A DNA stretch of 37,821 nucleotides from Desulfosporosinus sp. I2. Its GTDB lineage: Bacteria; Bacillota; Desulfitobacteriia; Desulfitobacteriales; Desulfitobacteriaceae. The notes under the pieces were generated by a model, which worked only from the letters and a program-made list of their open reading frames with translations, ran no database searches and was not told the origin of the DNA. The position numbers were made by a program, and so were the translations under genes. The stretch covers positions 1-37,821 of the forward strand of contig NZ_JYNH01000031.1 in the NCBI RefSeq assembly GCF_000960765.1. Direction: 5' to 3'. Numbering within the stretch: position 1 is the stretch's first letter; each line of letters opens with the position of its first letter. This document shows, in pieces, positions 24,865-34,018 of the stretch.

Positions 24865-24877
24865 ATCGCTAATTTTA

Positions 24878-24915
24878 AAAACCCTCCAAACCGAAAGGTT
24901 ATGGAGGGTTTTTTT
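24878..24915 (+). terminator. Rho-independent terminator of the zinc-ribbon gene
   Basis: Stem AAAACCCTCCA (24878-24888) with TGGAGGGTTTT (24902-24912), continued by AACC-GAAA-GGTT, followed by a T run to 24915. The hairpin would total about 15 bp. Confidence 0.95.
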
Positions 24916-24975
24916 ATTAATTTATTTATTTAATGTACTTTGAACCTCAATAGGGTGGTGTCCCTCGCCAATAAG

Positions 24976-25554
24976 TTATTGTGTATTAGTGGACGGAGTC
25001 ATTGATCTAAAGCCCCCATAACCACCCCGCTTACCCATTTCTCCCGGAATAAAGGTGCCACTTTTTAGGGCCTCTTTTTGAACGTCTAACTGAGCTTTTG
25101 CTGCATCACTCCAGGTCTTAATTTGCTCTTCAGTTAACTTGCCATAACTTTTCATGGCCTCCACTTGAGCAGTCAGACGGGCTTCAGCAGCGTCACTCCA
25201 AGTTTTAATTTGTTCGTCCGTTAGAGGTTGACCATTAGTAAACTTTGTGGCATCACCGCGCATTCCCATCCCTTTACTCCTCATACCTGGAGCAAAGACC
25301 TTACCGTTATCGATGGCTTGTTCGGTTGCCTGTTGGCGTTGATCGATAGATTTTTTCATAGCCTCCCCTTGGTCTGCAGTTCTAAGCCCTAACCCCACTT
25401 CTTTCTCAACAATTTGTTTCTGGATGCTAAACTTTTGCTTTACCAAGTCCTTAAGTTCAGCAAGCTGAGTTGAATCTGGGGCAGCGAAAACTGCAGTGGC
25501 TCCTCCAACCAACAACACTGCACTCAGCACACCTACGGCAAGTCTCTTCTTCAA
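24976..25554 (-). CDS. Secreted DUF2680-type protein with two tandem repeats
   Basis: 192-residue exported protein. An N-terminal signal peptide (LKKRLAVGVLSAVLLVGG then ATAVFA, cut before APD) is followed by a helical, charged region (QLAELKDLVKQKFSIQKQIVEKEVGLG) like YckD/DUF2680. Two tandem repeats follow: LTDEQIKTWSDAAEARLTAQ and LTEEQIKTWSDAAKAQLDVQ, 28 residues apart. The tail is glycine-rich and ends MTPSTNTQ. Start: TTG at 25552-25554, seven bases after GGGGGA; the longer frame to 25629 would bury the signal peptide and is rejected. No cysteine anchor, so it is released or wall-associated. Function unknown. Confidence 0.8.
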   Translation of the reverse strand: MKKRLAVGVLSAVLLVGGATAVFAAPDSTQLAELKDLVKQKFSIQKQIVEKEVGLGLRTADQGEAMKKSIDQRQQATEQAIDNGKVFAPGMRSKGMGMRGDATKFTNGQPLTDEQIKTWSDAAEARLTAQVEAMKSYGKLTEEQIKTWSDAAKAQLDVQKEALKSGTFIPGEMGKRGGYGGFRSMTPSTNTQ

Positions 25555-25720
25555 ACGCCATTCCCCCTTCTTAAAAGTATTACCCATCAAGTCTGACACT
25601 TCTGATCGGTACACCATTATCTTAACCACTAAATTTGTATAAATTGTGAATTGAAGTTTAAGAAGTTGTGAGCTTTCATTAAAGAAAATGTATGCTTCCT
25701 TGAAAAAACGCTAATGCATG

Positions 25721-27820
25721 TCAAAGCCTATCCTTAAGATTTAATTCATGAATCTCATACCGGCGCATTTTTTCGTAAAGCCAGGACCGAGAAATCCCCA
25801 GGAGTCGTGCTGCTTCAGACTTGTTGCCGTTCATCTTGATTAAAGCCTTTTCTAACGTCTCTTTATCCAAATGTTTGTGGGCATTTTCAAGGTTCCAGCC
25901 TTTCTCAAAGGTCGACCTTTCTTCATGCTTAGGTTCCCTAAGGTAAAATGGTAAATCCTCAAGCTCCAACCTATCTCCCGAAGCAAAATTAACCGCTCGT
26001 TCTATGACATTTTTCAATTCCCTAACATTACCCGGCCAACGATGACGCAGAAGCGTCCTGCGTACATCTTGAGAAATATCGCTAATCTGCTTGCCAAAAT
26101 CATAATTCAAGCGTTCTAAAAAGACGTGAACGAGCGGAATAACATCTTCTAGGCGAGCATGCATGGGGAGGAGGTGGAAATGGATCACATTAAGTCGGTA
26201 ATAAAGATCCCTTCGAAATTGACCCTTCTCAACCTTCTGGATAAGGTCCTGATTCGTAGCTGCGATGATCCGCACATCCACTTTCAGGACTTCATTACTC
26301 CCAATAGGTTCAAAACATTTGTCTTCCAAAACTCGCAAAAGCTTACTCTGCAAATTTAGAGACATATCTCCGATTTCATCTAAAAATAACGTCCCATTAT
26401 GAGCAACCGCAAATTTGCCCGGTTTTCCTCCTTTTTGAGCACCAGTAAAGGCCCCGCTTGTATACCCGAAAAATTCTGACTCTAAAAGGTTTTCTGGTAC
26501 TGCAGCACAATTAACCTTTACATAGGGTCCTTTTCGACATTGACTCGCCTGATGAATAGCCTCCGCAAAAAGTTCCTTGCCTGTGCCACTTTCTCCGGTG
26601 AGCATAATGGTTGAAGTTCCACGAGCCGCCATTTCTGCTTCTAGTTTCAGACGTCGCATATCCGGACTGACCGTAACAATCTGATTGAAGGTTATAGGTA
26701 CTTTGGTTGAGCCTAATTGTTCCTTATAAAAACTTAACTCATGGTCCATTTGAGCAAGTCTTTGAGCAACATCCTTGACTTCTTCCAGTCTCTGAAAGGT
26801 AATTTTACACACTGCTCCAATAATCTTACCCTGGCGCACGATAGGCAGGCGGGAAACGATATAAGCCCGCCCGTAAATGACTTGGATTTCATTAGTTTCC
26901 GCCATGCCAGTTTTTAAAGTTCTTAGCAGACGAGTATTCTCAATCACCTGATCCACAGGCTGTTGCAAGAGTTCCTTTTCTCTCTTCCCAATAAACTGAC
27001 AAGCTGCCTCATTGACCAATGTGATCTTCCCCTGATCGTCCACGACAAAGATGGCTTCATAGGCAATATTTGTGACCGTCAGCAACGTCTCGTACAAACG
27101 CTTGGTGGCATCTAGCTCTAAAGCTACTTGATCTAAGTCGGTCAGGGCCTGGAAAACGATCACAGCTCCTGCCAACTCACTTACCGGGCTAATATTGCAT
27201 AGGACGGTAACCTTGTTCATTTGAGTCTGAACCCCTACTAAATGTTGTGAATATTTTAGCACTCCACTCAGATCTAAGCTTGGAAAAACACTATTAAACA
27301 AGCGACCCATAAGTGCTTCTTGCTCCAAGCCAAGGATTTTCTGACCAGAAGGATTTATCTGTTGGATACGCTTATTGCGATCAATGACGATAAGACCGTT
27401 GGGCATGGCCTGATACACCGTGTTAAGTTGAGTGGCCATTTCTTCCGCTTCTCGAAAAAGGGCCAAAATCATATCCACCTTGGTAAAAATCCCAAGCGCT
27501 TTTCCCTTTTTGTCGACAACCACACCCGTCCCAACTGAACTCTTTTTCGCCCTCTGTTCTACCTCAAGATAAGGAGTATCGGCTTCGACAGTGACTACTT
27601 GGGGATTAAAATGCTGCTCAATTAGTTCCGCTGTACTTGCCTCAGACAAAAAAGCATCTAATACATTGGCTTTGGTAAAGATCCCAATCAGAAAACCCTC
27701 TTTATCAATCACTGGTAGAGCATCTAACTTGGTCCAACGTAAAAGTTCAACCCCCTGCCTTAGATTATCGTTTAAATGAAGAAGAGGAACATCTTGGGTC
27801 ATCATATCGCTGACTAGCAT
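25721..27820 (-). CDS. Sigma-54-dependent activator with CBS pair and two PAS domains
   Basis: 699-residue enhancer-binding protein. Two CBS domains (about 1-55 and 68-122) probably bind a nucleotide; PAS-like domains follow at about 130-235 and 242-345. The AAA+ core has Walker A GESGTGKE (409-416), GAFTGA (456-461, sigma-54 contact), Walker B LFLDE (478-482) and RWPGNVRELKN. A Fis-type helix-turn-helix ends it (KSEAARLLGISRSWLYEKMRRY). No response-regulator receiver is present, so the signal is sensed directly, perhaps an acyl-CoA or the energy state. It sits just past the terminator of the beta-oxidation operon, whose two promoters are of the -24/-12 type, so these are its likely targets. 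ATG at 27818-27820 with GAGGTGAG upstream. Confidence 0.95.
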   Translation of the reverse strand: MLVSDMMTQDVPLLHLNDNLRQGVELLRWTKLDALPVIDKEGFLIGIFTKANVLDAFLSEASTAELIEQHFNPQVVTVEADTPYLEVEQRAKKSSVGTGVVVDKKGKALGIFTKVDMILALFREAEEMATQLNTVYQAMPNGLIVIDRNKRIQQINPSGQKILGLEQEALMGRLFNSVFPSLDLSGVLKYSQHLVGVQTQMNKVTVLCNISPVSELAGAVIVFQALTDLDQVALELDATKRLYETLLTVTNIAYEAIFVVDDQGKITLVNEAACQFIGKREKELLQQPVDQVIENTRLLRTLKTGMAETNEIQVIYGRAYIVSRLPIVRQGKIIGAVCKITFQRLEEVKDVAQRLAQMDHELSFYKEQLGSTKVPITFNQIVTVSPDMRRLKLEAEMAARGTSTIMLTGESGTGKELFAEAIHQASQCRKGPYVKVNCAAVPENLLESEFFGYTSGAFTGAQKGGKPGKFAVAHNGTLFLDEIGDMSLNLQSKLLRVLEDKCFEPIGSNEVLKVDVRIIAATNQDLIQKVEKGQFRRDLYYRLNVIHFHLLPMHARLEDVIPLVHVFLERLNYDFGKQISDISQDVRRTLLRHRWPGNVRELKNVIERAVNFASGDRLELEDLPFYLREPKHEERSTFEKGWNLENAHKHLDKETLEKALIKMNGNKSEAARLLGISRSWLYEKMRRYEIHELNLKDRL

Positions 27821-27931
27821 ACTCTCACCTCGCAGTTTTATTCTCCCCGGACAACTGCAAATCCTTTATTTCAGAACATTCATGCTTCAATATAAAGTTT
27901 GGCTAGCCCCATGCGCTAGCTATAAAGTATC

Positions 27932-27972
27932 AAAAATGCCCTCCCTCAGCAGACTTAGTCTACTTTAGGAGG
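27932..27972 (-). terminator. Terminator of the thiolase-to-racemase operon
   Basis: On the minus strand: CCTCC, TAA, AGTAGAC, loop TAA, GTCTGCT, GAG, GGAGG, GC and five T residues. Two stems (5 and 7 bp, one G-U pair) are separated by a three-by-three internal loop. It divides the operon from the activator gene. Just upstream on the plus strand (27902-27920), GCTAGC occurs twice as an inverted repeat with a seven-base centre. Confidence 0.8.
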
Positions 27973-28037
27973 ACTCTTTGTTGTTTCCATAATCTAGGTA
28001 CTACTATAAGCCTTGAGTGTTTCTTATGAACAGGATT

Positions 28038-29201
28038 CTATTCCATTAGGTGATTGATCTCCTCCTTAGTGAACCCTGCCTCTTCTAAAACCTCTCTTGT
28101 CTGCTCTCCTAAGCCCGGAGGAATTTGATCGGGCAGCTCTTCTTCTTCGGGAAATTTAAGCGGATTTCTGATGGTCTTTACAGCCTTTTTCTCAGGGCGT
28201 CCAAACAGAGAAAATAGGTTTCGAGCCCGAATCTGAGGATGCTCCCGAACCTCTGATAGTTCTAAGACCGGCTCACAACAAACGTCTTTATCCTTGAAAA
28301 GGTCTGTCCAGTCTTCCTGGGACCTACTCCTAAAAATCGTTTTCACCTCTCTCAAGACACTTGGGTCGCGAGCAAACTGCTTGTCTATAAGATCATCGCG
28401 TCCTATTACCTGACAAAAAGCTTGCCAAAACTTTGGTTCTAAGGCCCCAAGACTCATAAAACGAGCATCCAAAGTTTCATAAACGCCATAACAAACTTCC
28501 CCCCCATTTAACATCCCTTCCCCACGCTTCGAAGTGGCATCCTCAACCGCTTGTTGAGCATAGAGCATCGCCATCCAGGAAACCACACCATCCAGCATTG
28601 AAATGTCAATATATTGACCTCGACCCGTTTGCAGCCGGGCAATATAGGCGCTTAGGATTCCAGTCACGGCCATTAGAGCCCCTCCGCCAATGTCCGCCAC
28701 CTGTACTGCCGGCGGTACGGGGGCCCCTCCGGCTTGTCCCGTGAGACCTAGCGCCCCGCTAAGCGCCAGATAATTTAGATCATGGCCTGAACGTCGGCAA
28801 TACGGCCCGTCCTGTCCATAACCTGAAATAGAGCAAAGGATCACAGAGGGGTTAACTTTCTTAAGCTCTTTATAGCTCAGACCCAAGCTATCCATCACTC
28901 CGGGTCGAAACCCTTCCATGACAATGTCATACTTGCTAAGGAGACGGAAAAAGGTTTCCCGTCCTTCCTTGCTTTTCAGATTCAATTTAAGACTCTTTTT
29001 ATTTCGGTTCAGTGACCAGTAGAGGGCACTTTCTTTCGTTCCGGGCAAGTAAGGCTTCATCCAACGCAGATAATCCCCTTGCCACGGATCTTCCACTTTC
29101 AAAACTTTAGCACCTAAATCAGCCAGCAGCTGACTGGCATATCCTCCGGGTAGTAGACGGGTTAAATCGAGAATCCGCACCCCATTTAAGAGCTGATACA
29201 T
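28038..29201 (-). CDS. CaiB/BaiF family protein, alpha-methylacyl-CoA racemase-like
   Basis: 387-residue class III CoA-transferase-fold enzyme. The text closest to racemases rather than transferases: SGHDLNYLALSGALG (catalytic Asp), PPAVQVADIGGGALMAVTGIL, GEGMLNGGEVCYGVYETLD and MSLGALEPKFWQAFC all have counterparts in mammalian AMACR. Such an enzyme swaps the 2R and 2S forms of 2-methylacyl-CoA so that dehydrogenases can act. A CoA transferase role remains possible. Start: ATG at 29199-29201, 11 bases after AAGGAG; the GTG at 29213 overlaps the site. It is the last gene of the operon, 32 bases after the acyl-CoA dehydrogenase. Confidence 0.88.
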   Translation of the reverse strand: MYQLLNGVRILDLTRLLPGGYASQLLADLGAKVLKVEDPWQGDYLRWMKPYLPGTKESALYWSLNRNKKSLKLNLKSKEGRETFFRLLSKYDIVMEGFRPGVMDSLGLSYKELKKVNPSVILCSISGYGQDGPYCRRSGHDLNYLALSGALGLTGQAGGAPVPPAVQVADIGGGALMAVTGILSAYIARLQTGRGQYIDISMLDGVVSWMAMLYAQQAVEDATSKRGEGMLNGGEVCYGVYETLDARFMSLGALEPKFWQAFCQVIGRDDLIDKQFARDPSVLREVKTIFRSRSQEDWTDLFKDKDVCCEPVLELSEVREHPQIRARNLFSLFGRPEKKAVKTIRNPLKFPEEEELPDQIPPGLGEQTREVLEEAGFTKEEINHLME

Positions 29202-29233
29202 CCTACTTCCCACTCCTTCCTACTCCGCCCTAC

Positions 29234-30370
29234 TCACAACCCTAACTTTCTAGCGATGATTAGTTTCATGATCTCTGAAGTACCCGCAAAGATCGTGTGC
29301 ACCCGCACATCTCGGTAGTGTCGGGCAATAGGGTACTCTTCCATATAGCCATACCCTCCGTAAAGTTGGAGGCAATCATAGGCCACTCGATTAGCCATCT
29401 CTCCAACCCAGTATTTGGCCATCGAAACCCGAGTAACAATGTCTTGCCCGGCCATATGATCCGCGACGAGATTATCCACGAACACTCGCCCGAATTCAAC
29501 CTCTGTTGCCATTTCAGCAATCTTAAAGGCGTTATGCTGGAATTTGCCGATCAGTTGCCCAAAAGCCTCCCTTGTCTTGACATAGGCAATCGTATCCGTC
29601 AGCATTCGCTCTGCCAAGCCCTGGGAGTAAAGAGCTGAGATAAGGCGTTCCTGTTGGAGCTTTTCCATAAGATATGAAAATCCCTGACCTTCTTCGCCTA
29701 GACGATGGGTGATCGGGACCCTGCAGTTGTCGAAAAAGAGTTCCGCTGTATCTTGGCTATGCATCCCCAACTTATTCATCTTTCTACCTTTTGTAAAACC
29801 GAGCGTCCCATTTTCCACAACAATAAGGCTAATTCCTTTGTGGTTCGATATTCCTGCAGTCTCAGTCTTTACCGCCACAATGATCAAATCTGCAAAAACC
29901 CCATTACTAATAAACGTCTTTGTGCCATTAATAACATATTCATCCCCGTCCCGAACAGCAGAAGCTCTCATTCCTTGAAGATCAGACCCGGCTTGGGGCT
30001 CGGTCATGGCAATGGCCAAAATTTTTTCTCCTCGAGCACAGGCAGGAAGCCAGTCGGATTTCTGCTTTTCTGTACCATACGCCTGAATATAAGGAGCAAT
30101 AATGTCACTATGTAGTCCCATCCCAATGCCCACTCCAGCTTTAGCTAGTTCCTCATTGAGGATGGCAGAAAAACCAAAATCCGCACCAGAACCGCCGTAT
30201 TTTTCTTCTAACCACGGACATAAATAGCCCATTTCTCCCATTCGGAGCCATGCCCAGCGAGGGATTTCCCGCTTTTCTTCCCATTCCTCAATATGCGGAG
30301 AGAGTTCATTTTTCACAAATTTTACAAAGGCCCGACGAAAGATTTTGTGGTCTTCTGAATAGACGTCCAT
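29234..30370 (-). CDS. Acyl-CoA dehydrogenase 1 (LCAD/isovaleryl-type active site)
   Basis: 378-residue FAD enzyme that introduces the 2,3 double bond into an acyl-CoA. Signatures: AMTEPQAGSDLQGM (FAD-binding, about 121-134), VINGTKTFISNG, GMHSQDTAELFFDN, TREAFGQLIGKFQ and YGGYGYMEEYPIARHYRDVRV. The usual catalytic Glu near the C-terminus is replaced by Ala (IFAGTSEIM); Glu241 in LQQERLISAL lies where isovaleryl-CoA and long-chain dehydrogenases hold their base. That placement often goes with branched or long substrates. ATG at 30368-30370 with GGAAGGGGAA before it. It lies in the operon between the HSD10-like dehydrogenase and the racemase. No electron-transfer flavoprotein genes are in the window. 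Confidence 0.94.
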   Translation of the reverse strand: MDVYSEDHKIFRRAFVKFVKNELSPHIEEWEEKREIPRWAWLRMGEMGYLCPWLEEKYGGSGADFGFSAILNEELAKAGVGIGMGLHSDIIAPYIQAYGTEKQKSDWLPACARGEKILAIAMTEPQAGSDLQGMRASAVRDGDEYVINGTKTFISNGVFADLIIVAVKTETAGISNHKGISLIVVENGTLGFTKGRKMNKLGMHSQDTAELFFDNCRVPITHRLGEEGQGFSYLMEKLQQERLISALYSQGLAERMLTDTIAYVKTREAFGQLIGKFQHNAFKIAEMATEVEFGRVFVDNLVADHMAGQDIVTRVSMAKYWVGEMANRVAYDCLQLYGGYGYMEEYPIARHYRDVRVHTIFAGTSEIMKLIIARKLGL

Positions 30371-30488
30371 CTTCCCCTTCCTTTCTACCTTCGCGAGACA
30401 TCCATGACTATTTTAGTATTGACAGCTATTTTGTGACTGCTATTAACTCTATAACATGATTCATGCATTCTTCATAACAGAATATGTC

Positions 30489-31253
30489 TTACTTAGGTTG
30501 CATACGAATGGCCCCGTCCAGACGAATCGTAGTGCCATTGAGCATAGGGTTCTCAAGGATACTTCTCACTAAAAGAGCATATTCTTCTGGGTAGCCCAGT
30601 CGAGATGGGAAGGGGATCATGGCACCCAGAGACTTACGTACCTCCTCTGGTATAGAATCAAACATCGGGGTTTCAAAGAGACCCGGAGCGATTGTCATCA
30701 CTCGAATGCCATGGGTTGCCATCTCCCGTGCAATGGGCAAGGTCATGGCAACAATTCCGCCTTTCGAAGCGCTGTACGCGGCCTGCCCAATTTGACCCTC
30801 ATAGGCAGCAATGGAAGCGGAGTTAATGATTACCCCTCTCTCGCCCCCTGCATTCGGCACATTATCCACCATTTGAGCCGCGGCAAGCCGGATAACGTTA
30901 AAACTACCGATAAGGTTCACCTGCAGAATTTTAGAGAAACTTTCTAGAGCATGCGTTTTCTTACCTATTACCTTTTCGGCAATCGCAATACCTGCACAAT
31001 TCACGACAACATTGAAGTGCCCAAATTCCTCAACGGTTCGATCTAGGGCCGTCTGCACGCTCTCTGCACTGCAAACATCCATTTTCTGAAATACGGCATT
31101 GCCTCCTAATTCGGAGACTAACTTCTCTCCCCGTTCCACCGCAAGATCGAGAACCATCGCCTTGCCTCCGTCGTTAACGATCCGTCGGACAGTCGCTTCA
31201 CCCAAGCCAGATGCCCCACCCGTAACAAATGCTATCACTTGTTTTAATTCCAT
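30489..31253 (-). CDS. 3-hydroxyacyl-CoA dehydrogenase, short-chain type (HSD10/HSD17B10-like)
   Basis: 254-residue SDR enzyme. NAD site [15 protein letters not shown] near the N-terminus, [10 protein letters not shown], the catalytic set Ser ([11 protein letters not shown]), Tyr and Lys ([11 protein letters not shown]), and a C-terminus ([49 protein letters not shown]) strikingly like human HSD17B10. That enzyme oxidises 2-methyl-3-hydroxybutyryl-CoA and other 3-hydroxyacyl-CoAs, which fits a branched-chain pathway here. Two ATGs are possible: 31253 has GGGGG nine bases upstream and is preferred over 31259, which is three bases from the site. It follows the thiolase gene by about 35 bases. 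Confidence 0.94.
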   Translation of the reverse strand: MELKQVIAFVTGGASGLGEATVRRIVNDGGKAMVLDLAVERGEKLVSELGGNAVFQKMDVCSAESVQTALDRTVEEFGHFNVVVNCAGIAIAEKVIGKKTHALESFSKILQVNLIGSFNVIRLAAAQMVDNVPNAGGERGVIINSASIAAYEGQIGQAAYSASKGGIVAMTLPIAREMATHGIRVMTIAPGLFETPMFDSIPEEVRKSLGAMIPFPSRLGYPEEYALLVRSILENPMLNGTTIRLDGAIRMQPK

Positions 31254-31287
31254 CCTCATTTTCCCCCATAATCCTAATCTACATCTA

Positions 31288-32439
31288 TCAATCTAAGCGC
31301 TCAATAATAGTCGCATTCGCCATTCCATGCCCTTCGCACATAGTTTGCAGTCCATAACGGCCACCCGTTCGTTCTAATTCGTGCATTAGCGTGGTCATCA
31401 ACCGTGCCCCGCTGGCGCCTAAAGGATGACCAAGGGCAATTGCTCCGCCATTAGGATTAAGCTTCTTTGGATCAGCACCGGTATCTTTTAACCAAGCTAA
31501 CGGAACTGCGGCGAAGGCTTCATTCACCTCAAAAATATCTATGTCCGAAAGGTGGAGACCGGCTTTGGCTAATACCTTAGCTGTGGCCGCAATGGGCCCA
31601 GTTAGCATGAGAGTGGGATCTGAACCTATGACACTCCTAGCCACAATTCGGAAGCGTGGCTTAAGTCCCAGTTCTTCTGCTCTCTCCCGAGACATCACCA
31701 GCACTGCGGCAGCACCATCCGAAATCTGGCTTGCATTACCAGCAGTAACTTGACCATTTTCTATGAAGGGAGATTTCAGACTAGCGAGCTTTTCCAAGCT
31801 AGTGTCCCGTCTTGGACCCTCATCCATTTTCATAATCGCTTGGCTATCGTCCGCTAGGACCACGCTTATAGGCATTATCTCTCGCTCAAAGCGCCCTTCT
31901 TCTTGAGATTTAAGTGCTTTGCCATGGCTTGCTAAGGAAAATTCGTCCATTTGTTGCCGACTGATACCCCACTTTTCCGCAATTCGCTCTGTTGAAAGAC
32001 CTTGGTTAATAATTTCATAGCGCGAAGTAAGCTCCTTGGATAATTCCGTTCCCTTAACATTGGAACCCATAGGTACCCTGGACATATTTTCTACTCCTGC
32101 CGCAACAACAATATCCATGTCCCCTGCTAAGATGGCTTGGGCCGCGAAATGTACCGCTTGTTGACTAGAGCCGCACTGCCGATCAATTGTGAGGCCCGGA
32201 ACATGTGGAGGATAATCAGCAATAAGTGCTGCCTGCCGTCCAATACAAAACCCTTGCTCTCCTACTTGTGAGACGCACCCCATCAACACATCCTCGACCA
32301 AGGCAGAATCAACTCCTGCACGTTTGACCACCTCTCTCAGGACTAAGCCTGCCAGATCTTCCGAGCGAAGTCGGCTTAATAACCCATTCCTCCGACCTAC
32401 AGGAGTTCTCACGGCTTCAACGATGACTACTTCTCTCAT
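31288..32439 (-). CDS. Acetyl-CoA acyltransferase (thiolase)
   Basis: 383-residue biosynthetic/degradative thiolase that cleaves 3-ketoacyl-CoA with CoA (or condenses two acyl-CoAs). Catalytic residues are seen: Cys89 ([13 protein letters not shown]), the NEAF loop ([13 protein letters not shown]), His338 ([16 protein letters not shown]) and Cys368 ([13 protein letters not shown]), where the last motif is CEGHG instead of the more common CxGxG with two small residues. ATG at 32437-32439 after GAAGAAGGGTGGG. It is the first gene of the operon and lies about 70 bases after a sigma-54-type promoter (32520-32535, minus strand). Confidence 0.95.
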   Translation of the reverse strand: MREVVIVEAVRTPVGRRNGLLSRLRSEDLAGLVLREVVKRAGVDSALVEDVLMGCVSQVGEQGFCIGRQAALIADYPPHVPGLTIDRQCGSSQQAVHFAAQAILAGDMDIVVAAGVENMSRVPMGSNVKGTELSKELTSRYEIINQGLSTERIAEKWGISRQQMDEFSLASHGKALKSQEEGRFEREIMPISVVLADDSQAIMKMDEGPRRDTSLEKLASLKSPFIENGQVTAGNASQISDGAAAVLVMSRERAEELGLKPRFRIVARSVIGSDPTLMLTGPIAATAKVLAKAGLHLSDIDIFEVNEAFAAVPLAWLKDTGADPKKLNPNGGAIALGHPLGASGARLMTTLMHELERTGGRYGLQTMCEGHGMANATIIERLD

Positions 32440-32519
32440 AGTTTTAACCCACCCTTCTTCGAATTGCTAAAGTGTTTATTTTACAACTCTGAATTTTCTG
32501 TTACTTAATGTTATAACGT

Positions 32520-32535
32520 TGCAAATACCATGCCA
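32520..32535 (-). promoter_or_regulatory. Sigma-54 (-24/-12) promoter of the thiolase operon
   Basis: Minus-strand TGGCATGGTATTTGCA: TGGCA and TTGCA with correct GG/GC spacing, one base from the consensus TGGCACG-N4-TTGCW. No good -35/-10 pair is seen in this stretch. Confidence 0.85.
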
Positions 32536-32700
32536 CCTCAGCTTAGTCTAGCACTCTTAGCGATTCTACCTAAAAATGCAGCAATTTAACCCCCCTTACT
32601 ACTTGGAACTTGTCCTGTATGACGGACAGTTGACAACGCAATGGACACTTTAGTTTTCTCTTTGACATCCGAAAACACGGAATACTTAGCCCTCTGAGAT
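32536..32700. promoter_or_regulatory. Shared control region between two divergent sigma-54 promoters
   Basis: This 165-base interval is the natural place for the enhancer sites of the activator encoded at 25721-27820. A candidate is TGTCC at 32611-32615 with GGACA at 32624-32628 (eight-base spacer) and another GGACA at 32643-32647. No coding frame is present. Confidence 0.45.
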
Positions 32701-32716
32701 TGGCATCTAAATTGCA
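32701..32716 (+). promoter_or_regulatory. Sigma-54 (-24/-12) promoter of acyl-CoA dehydrogenase 2
   Basis: Plus-strand TGGCATCTAAATTGCA fits TGGCA-N6-TTGCA with the same single change (C to T) as the divergent promoter. Transcription should begin near 32728, with the start codon at 32759. Confidence 0.85.
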
Positions 32717-32758
32717 ATATTCTGGATAGATGAACTCAAAAAAAGGGGGTAACTACAT

Positions 32759-33898
32759 TTGGATTTCGCATTATCAGAAGAACAAAGAGCCTTTCAAAGC
32801 CTAGCCTACAAATTTGCGCTTAAAGAGTTTACACCTATTGCCAAAGAATGTGACCGTGAGGAGAAATATCCCAGAGAGATATGGCAAAAGGCCTGTGAAG
32901 CAGGGCTGGTTGGAATTGCAATTCCTGAGGAATACGGAGGACCAGGCGCTGGCTGGATGGAAACTGCTTTAATTACAGAACAGCTATCTAGAGTCGATTT
33001 AGGACTCGGCTTAGCCGCTGTCGCCGCAACCTTTGGCGCCGAAAATATTATTAACTATGGCAGCGAAGAACAAAAGAAAACCTATCTTCCTATGCTGCCT
33101 GCTGGTCAAGCAGTCTTCGCTGGCGCTTATACCGAGCCCAATGCTGGCAGCGATGTGGCAGGGACTTCGACCCGAGCGACTAAAGACGGGACGGACTACG
33201 TCATTAACGGCAGCAAAACGTTTATTACGAACGGAACAATTTGTGACTATATGGTCGCTTTATGCGTTACAAACCCTGATGCCCCTAAGAAAACACAGCG
33301 CCACAGCTTAATCATCGTGGACGCGAAACTTCCAGGAATTACACGAATGAAAATCCACGGAAAAATGGGTATTCGGGCCTCAGATACGGCAGAAATCACG
33401 TTCGAAGATGTGAGAGTGCCTCAAAAAAACCTTGTGGGGATAGAAGGTAATGGCTTCCACCAACTCATGCATTTCTTTGATCAGACGCGCATTATGGTTG
33501 CCTCACAAGGACTTGGTCTTGCACAAGGAGCTTTAGATTTAGCGCTTAAATATGTACAAGAGCGTAAAACCTTTGGGATTCCCCTAGCTGCAAACCAAGG
33601 TATTCAGTTTCAATTGGCAGAGATGGCGACCCGTATTGAATTGGCCCGCAACATCATCTATAAGGCCGCTTGGAAAGCCGACAACGGACAGTTGGATCCC
33701 TCCCTCAACGCCATGGCTAAATTCTATGCCGGAGAGACAGCAGTCTGGGTAACCGACAAAGCTCTCCAAATGCACGGTGGTTATGGCTATATCGACGAGT
33801 ACGATATCCAACGTTTTTATAGGGATGCTAAGATTCTGGAAATCTACGAAGGAGCTAAGGAAATCGAGAAAATAACCATTGCCAAGCGACTTTTTTAA
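32759..33898 (+). CDS. Acyl-CoA dehydrogenase 2 (SCAD/MCAD-type active site)
   Basis: 379-residue FAD enzyme. Signatures: AYTEPNAGSDVAGTSTRA, VINGSKTFITNG, MGIRASDTAEITFEDV, ERKTFGIPLAANQGIQFQ and MHGGYGYIDEYDIQRFYRD. The catalytic base is Glu364 in the usual C-terminal place (EIYEGAKEIEK); the alternative position (FFDQTRIMVA) has no Glu. It therefore differs in active-site geometry from dehydrogenase 1 on the other strand. The start is TTG (32759-32761) with GGGGGT eight bases upstream. It is transcribed alone from its own sigma-54 promoter and ends at a terminator (33939-33973), but is likely induced together with the divergent operon. Confidence 0.95.
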   Translation: MDFALSEEQRAFQSLAYKFALKEFTPIAKECDREEKYPREIWQKACEAGLVGIAIPEEYGGPGAGWMETALITEQLSRVDLGLGLAAVAATFGAENIINYGSEEQKKTYLPMLPAGQAVFAGAYTEPNAGSDVAGTSTRATKDGTDYVINGSKTFITNGTICDYMVALCVTNPDAPKKTQRHSLIIVDAKLPGITRMKIHGKMGIRASDTAEITFEDVRVPQKNLVGIEGNGFHQLMHFFDQTRIMVASQGLGLAQGALDLALKYVQERKTFGIPLAANQGIQFQLAEMATRIELARNIIYKAAWKADNGQLDPSLNAMAKFYAGETAVWVTDKALQMHGGYGYIDEYDIQRFYRDAKILEIYEGAKEIEKITIAKRLF

Positions 33899-33938
33899 TG
33901 GTTAAAATATAGCATGCGACATTCTTGGTAAGTAAAAG

Positions 33939-33973
33939 TAAAGGGTTGTCTCAATGAGACAGCCCCTTTTCTC
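33939..33973 (+). terminator. Terminator after acyl-CoA dehydrogenase 2
   Basis: Stem AAAGGGTTGTCTCA with TGAGACAGCCCCTTT (one G-U pair and one bulged C), short loop at about 33953, followed by TTTTCTCTT on the plus strand. Confidence 0.85.
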
Positions 33974-34018
33974 TTCAGCATAAATATATTTATAAAAACA
34001 GTCACACTGTCCTCATTT

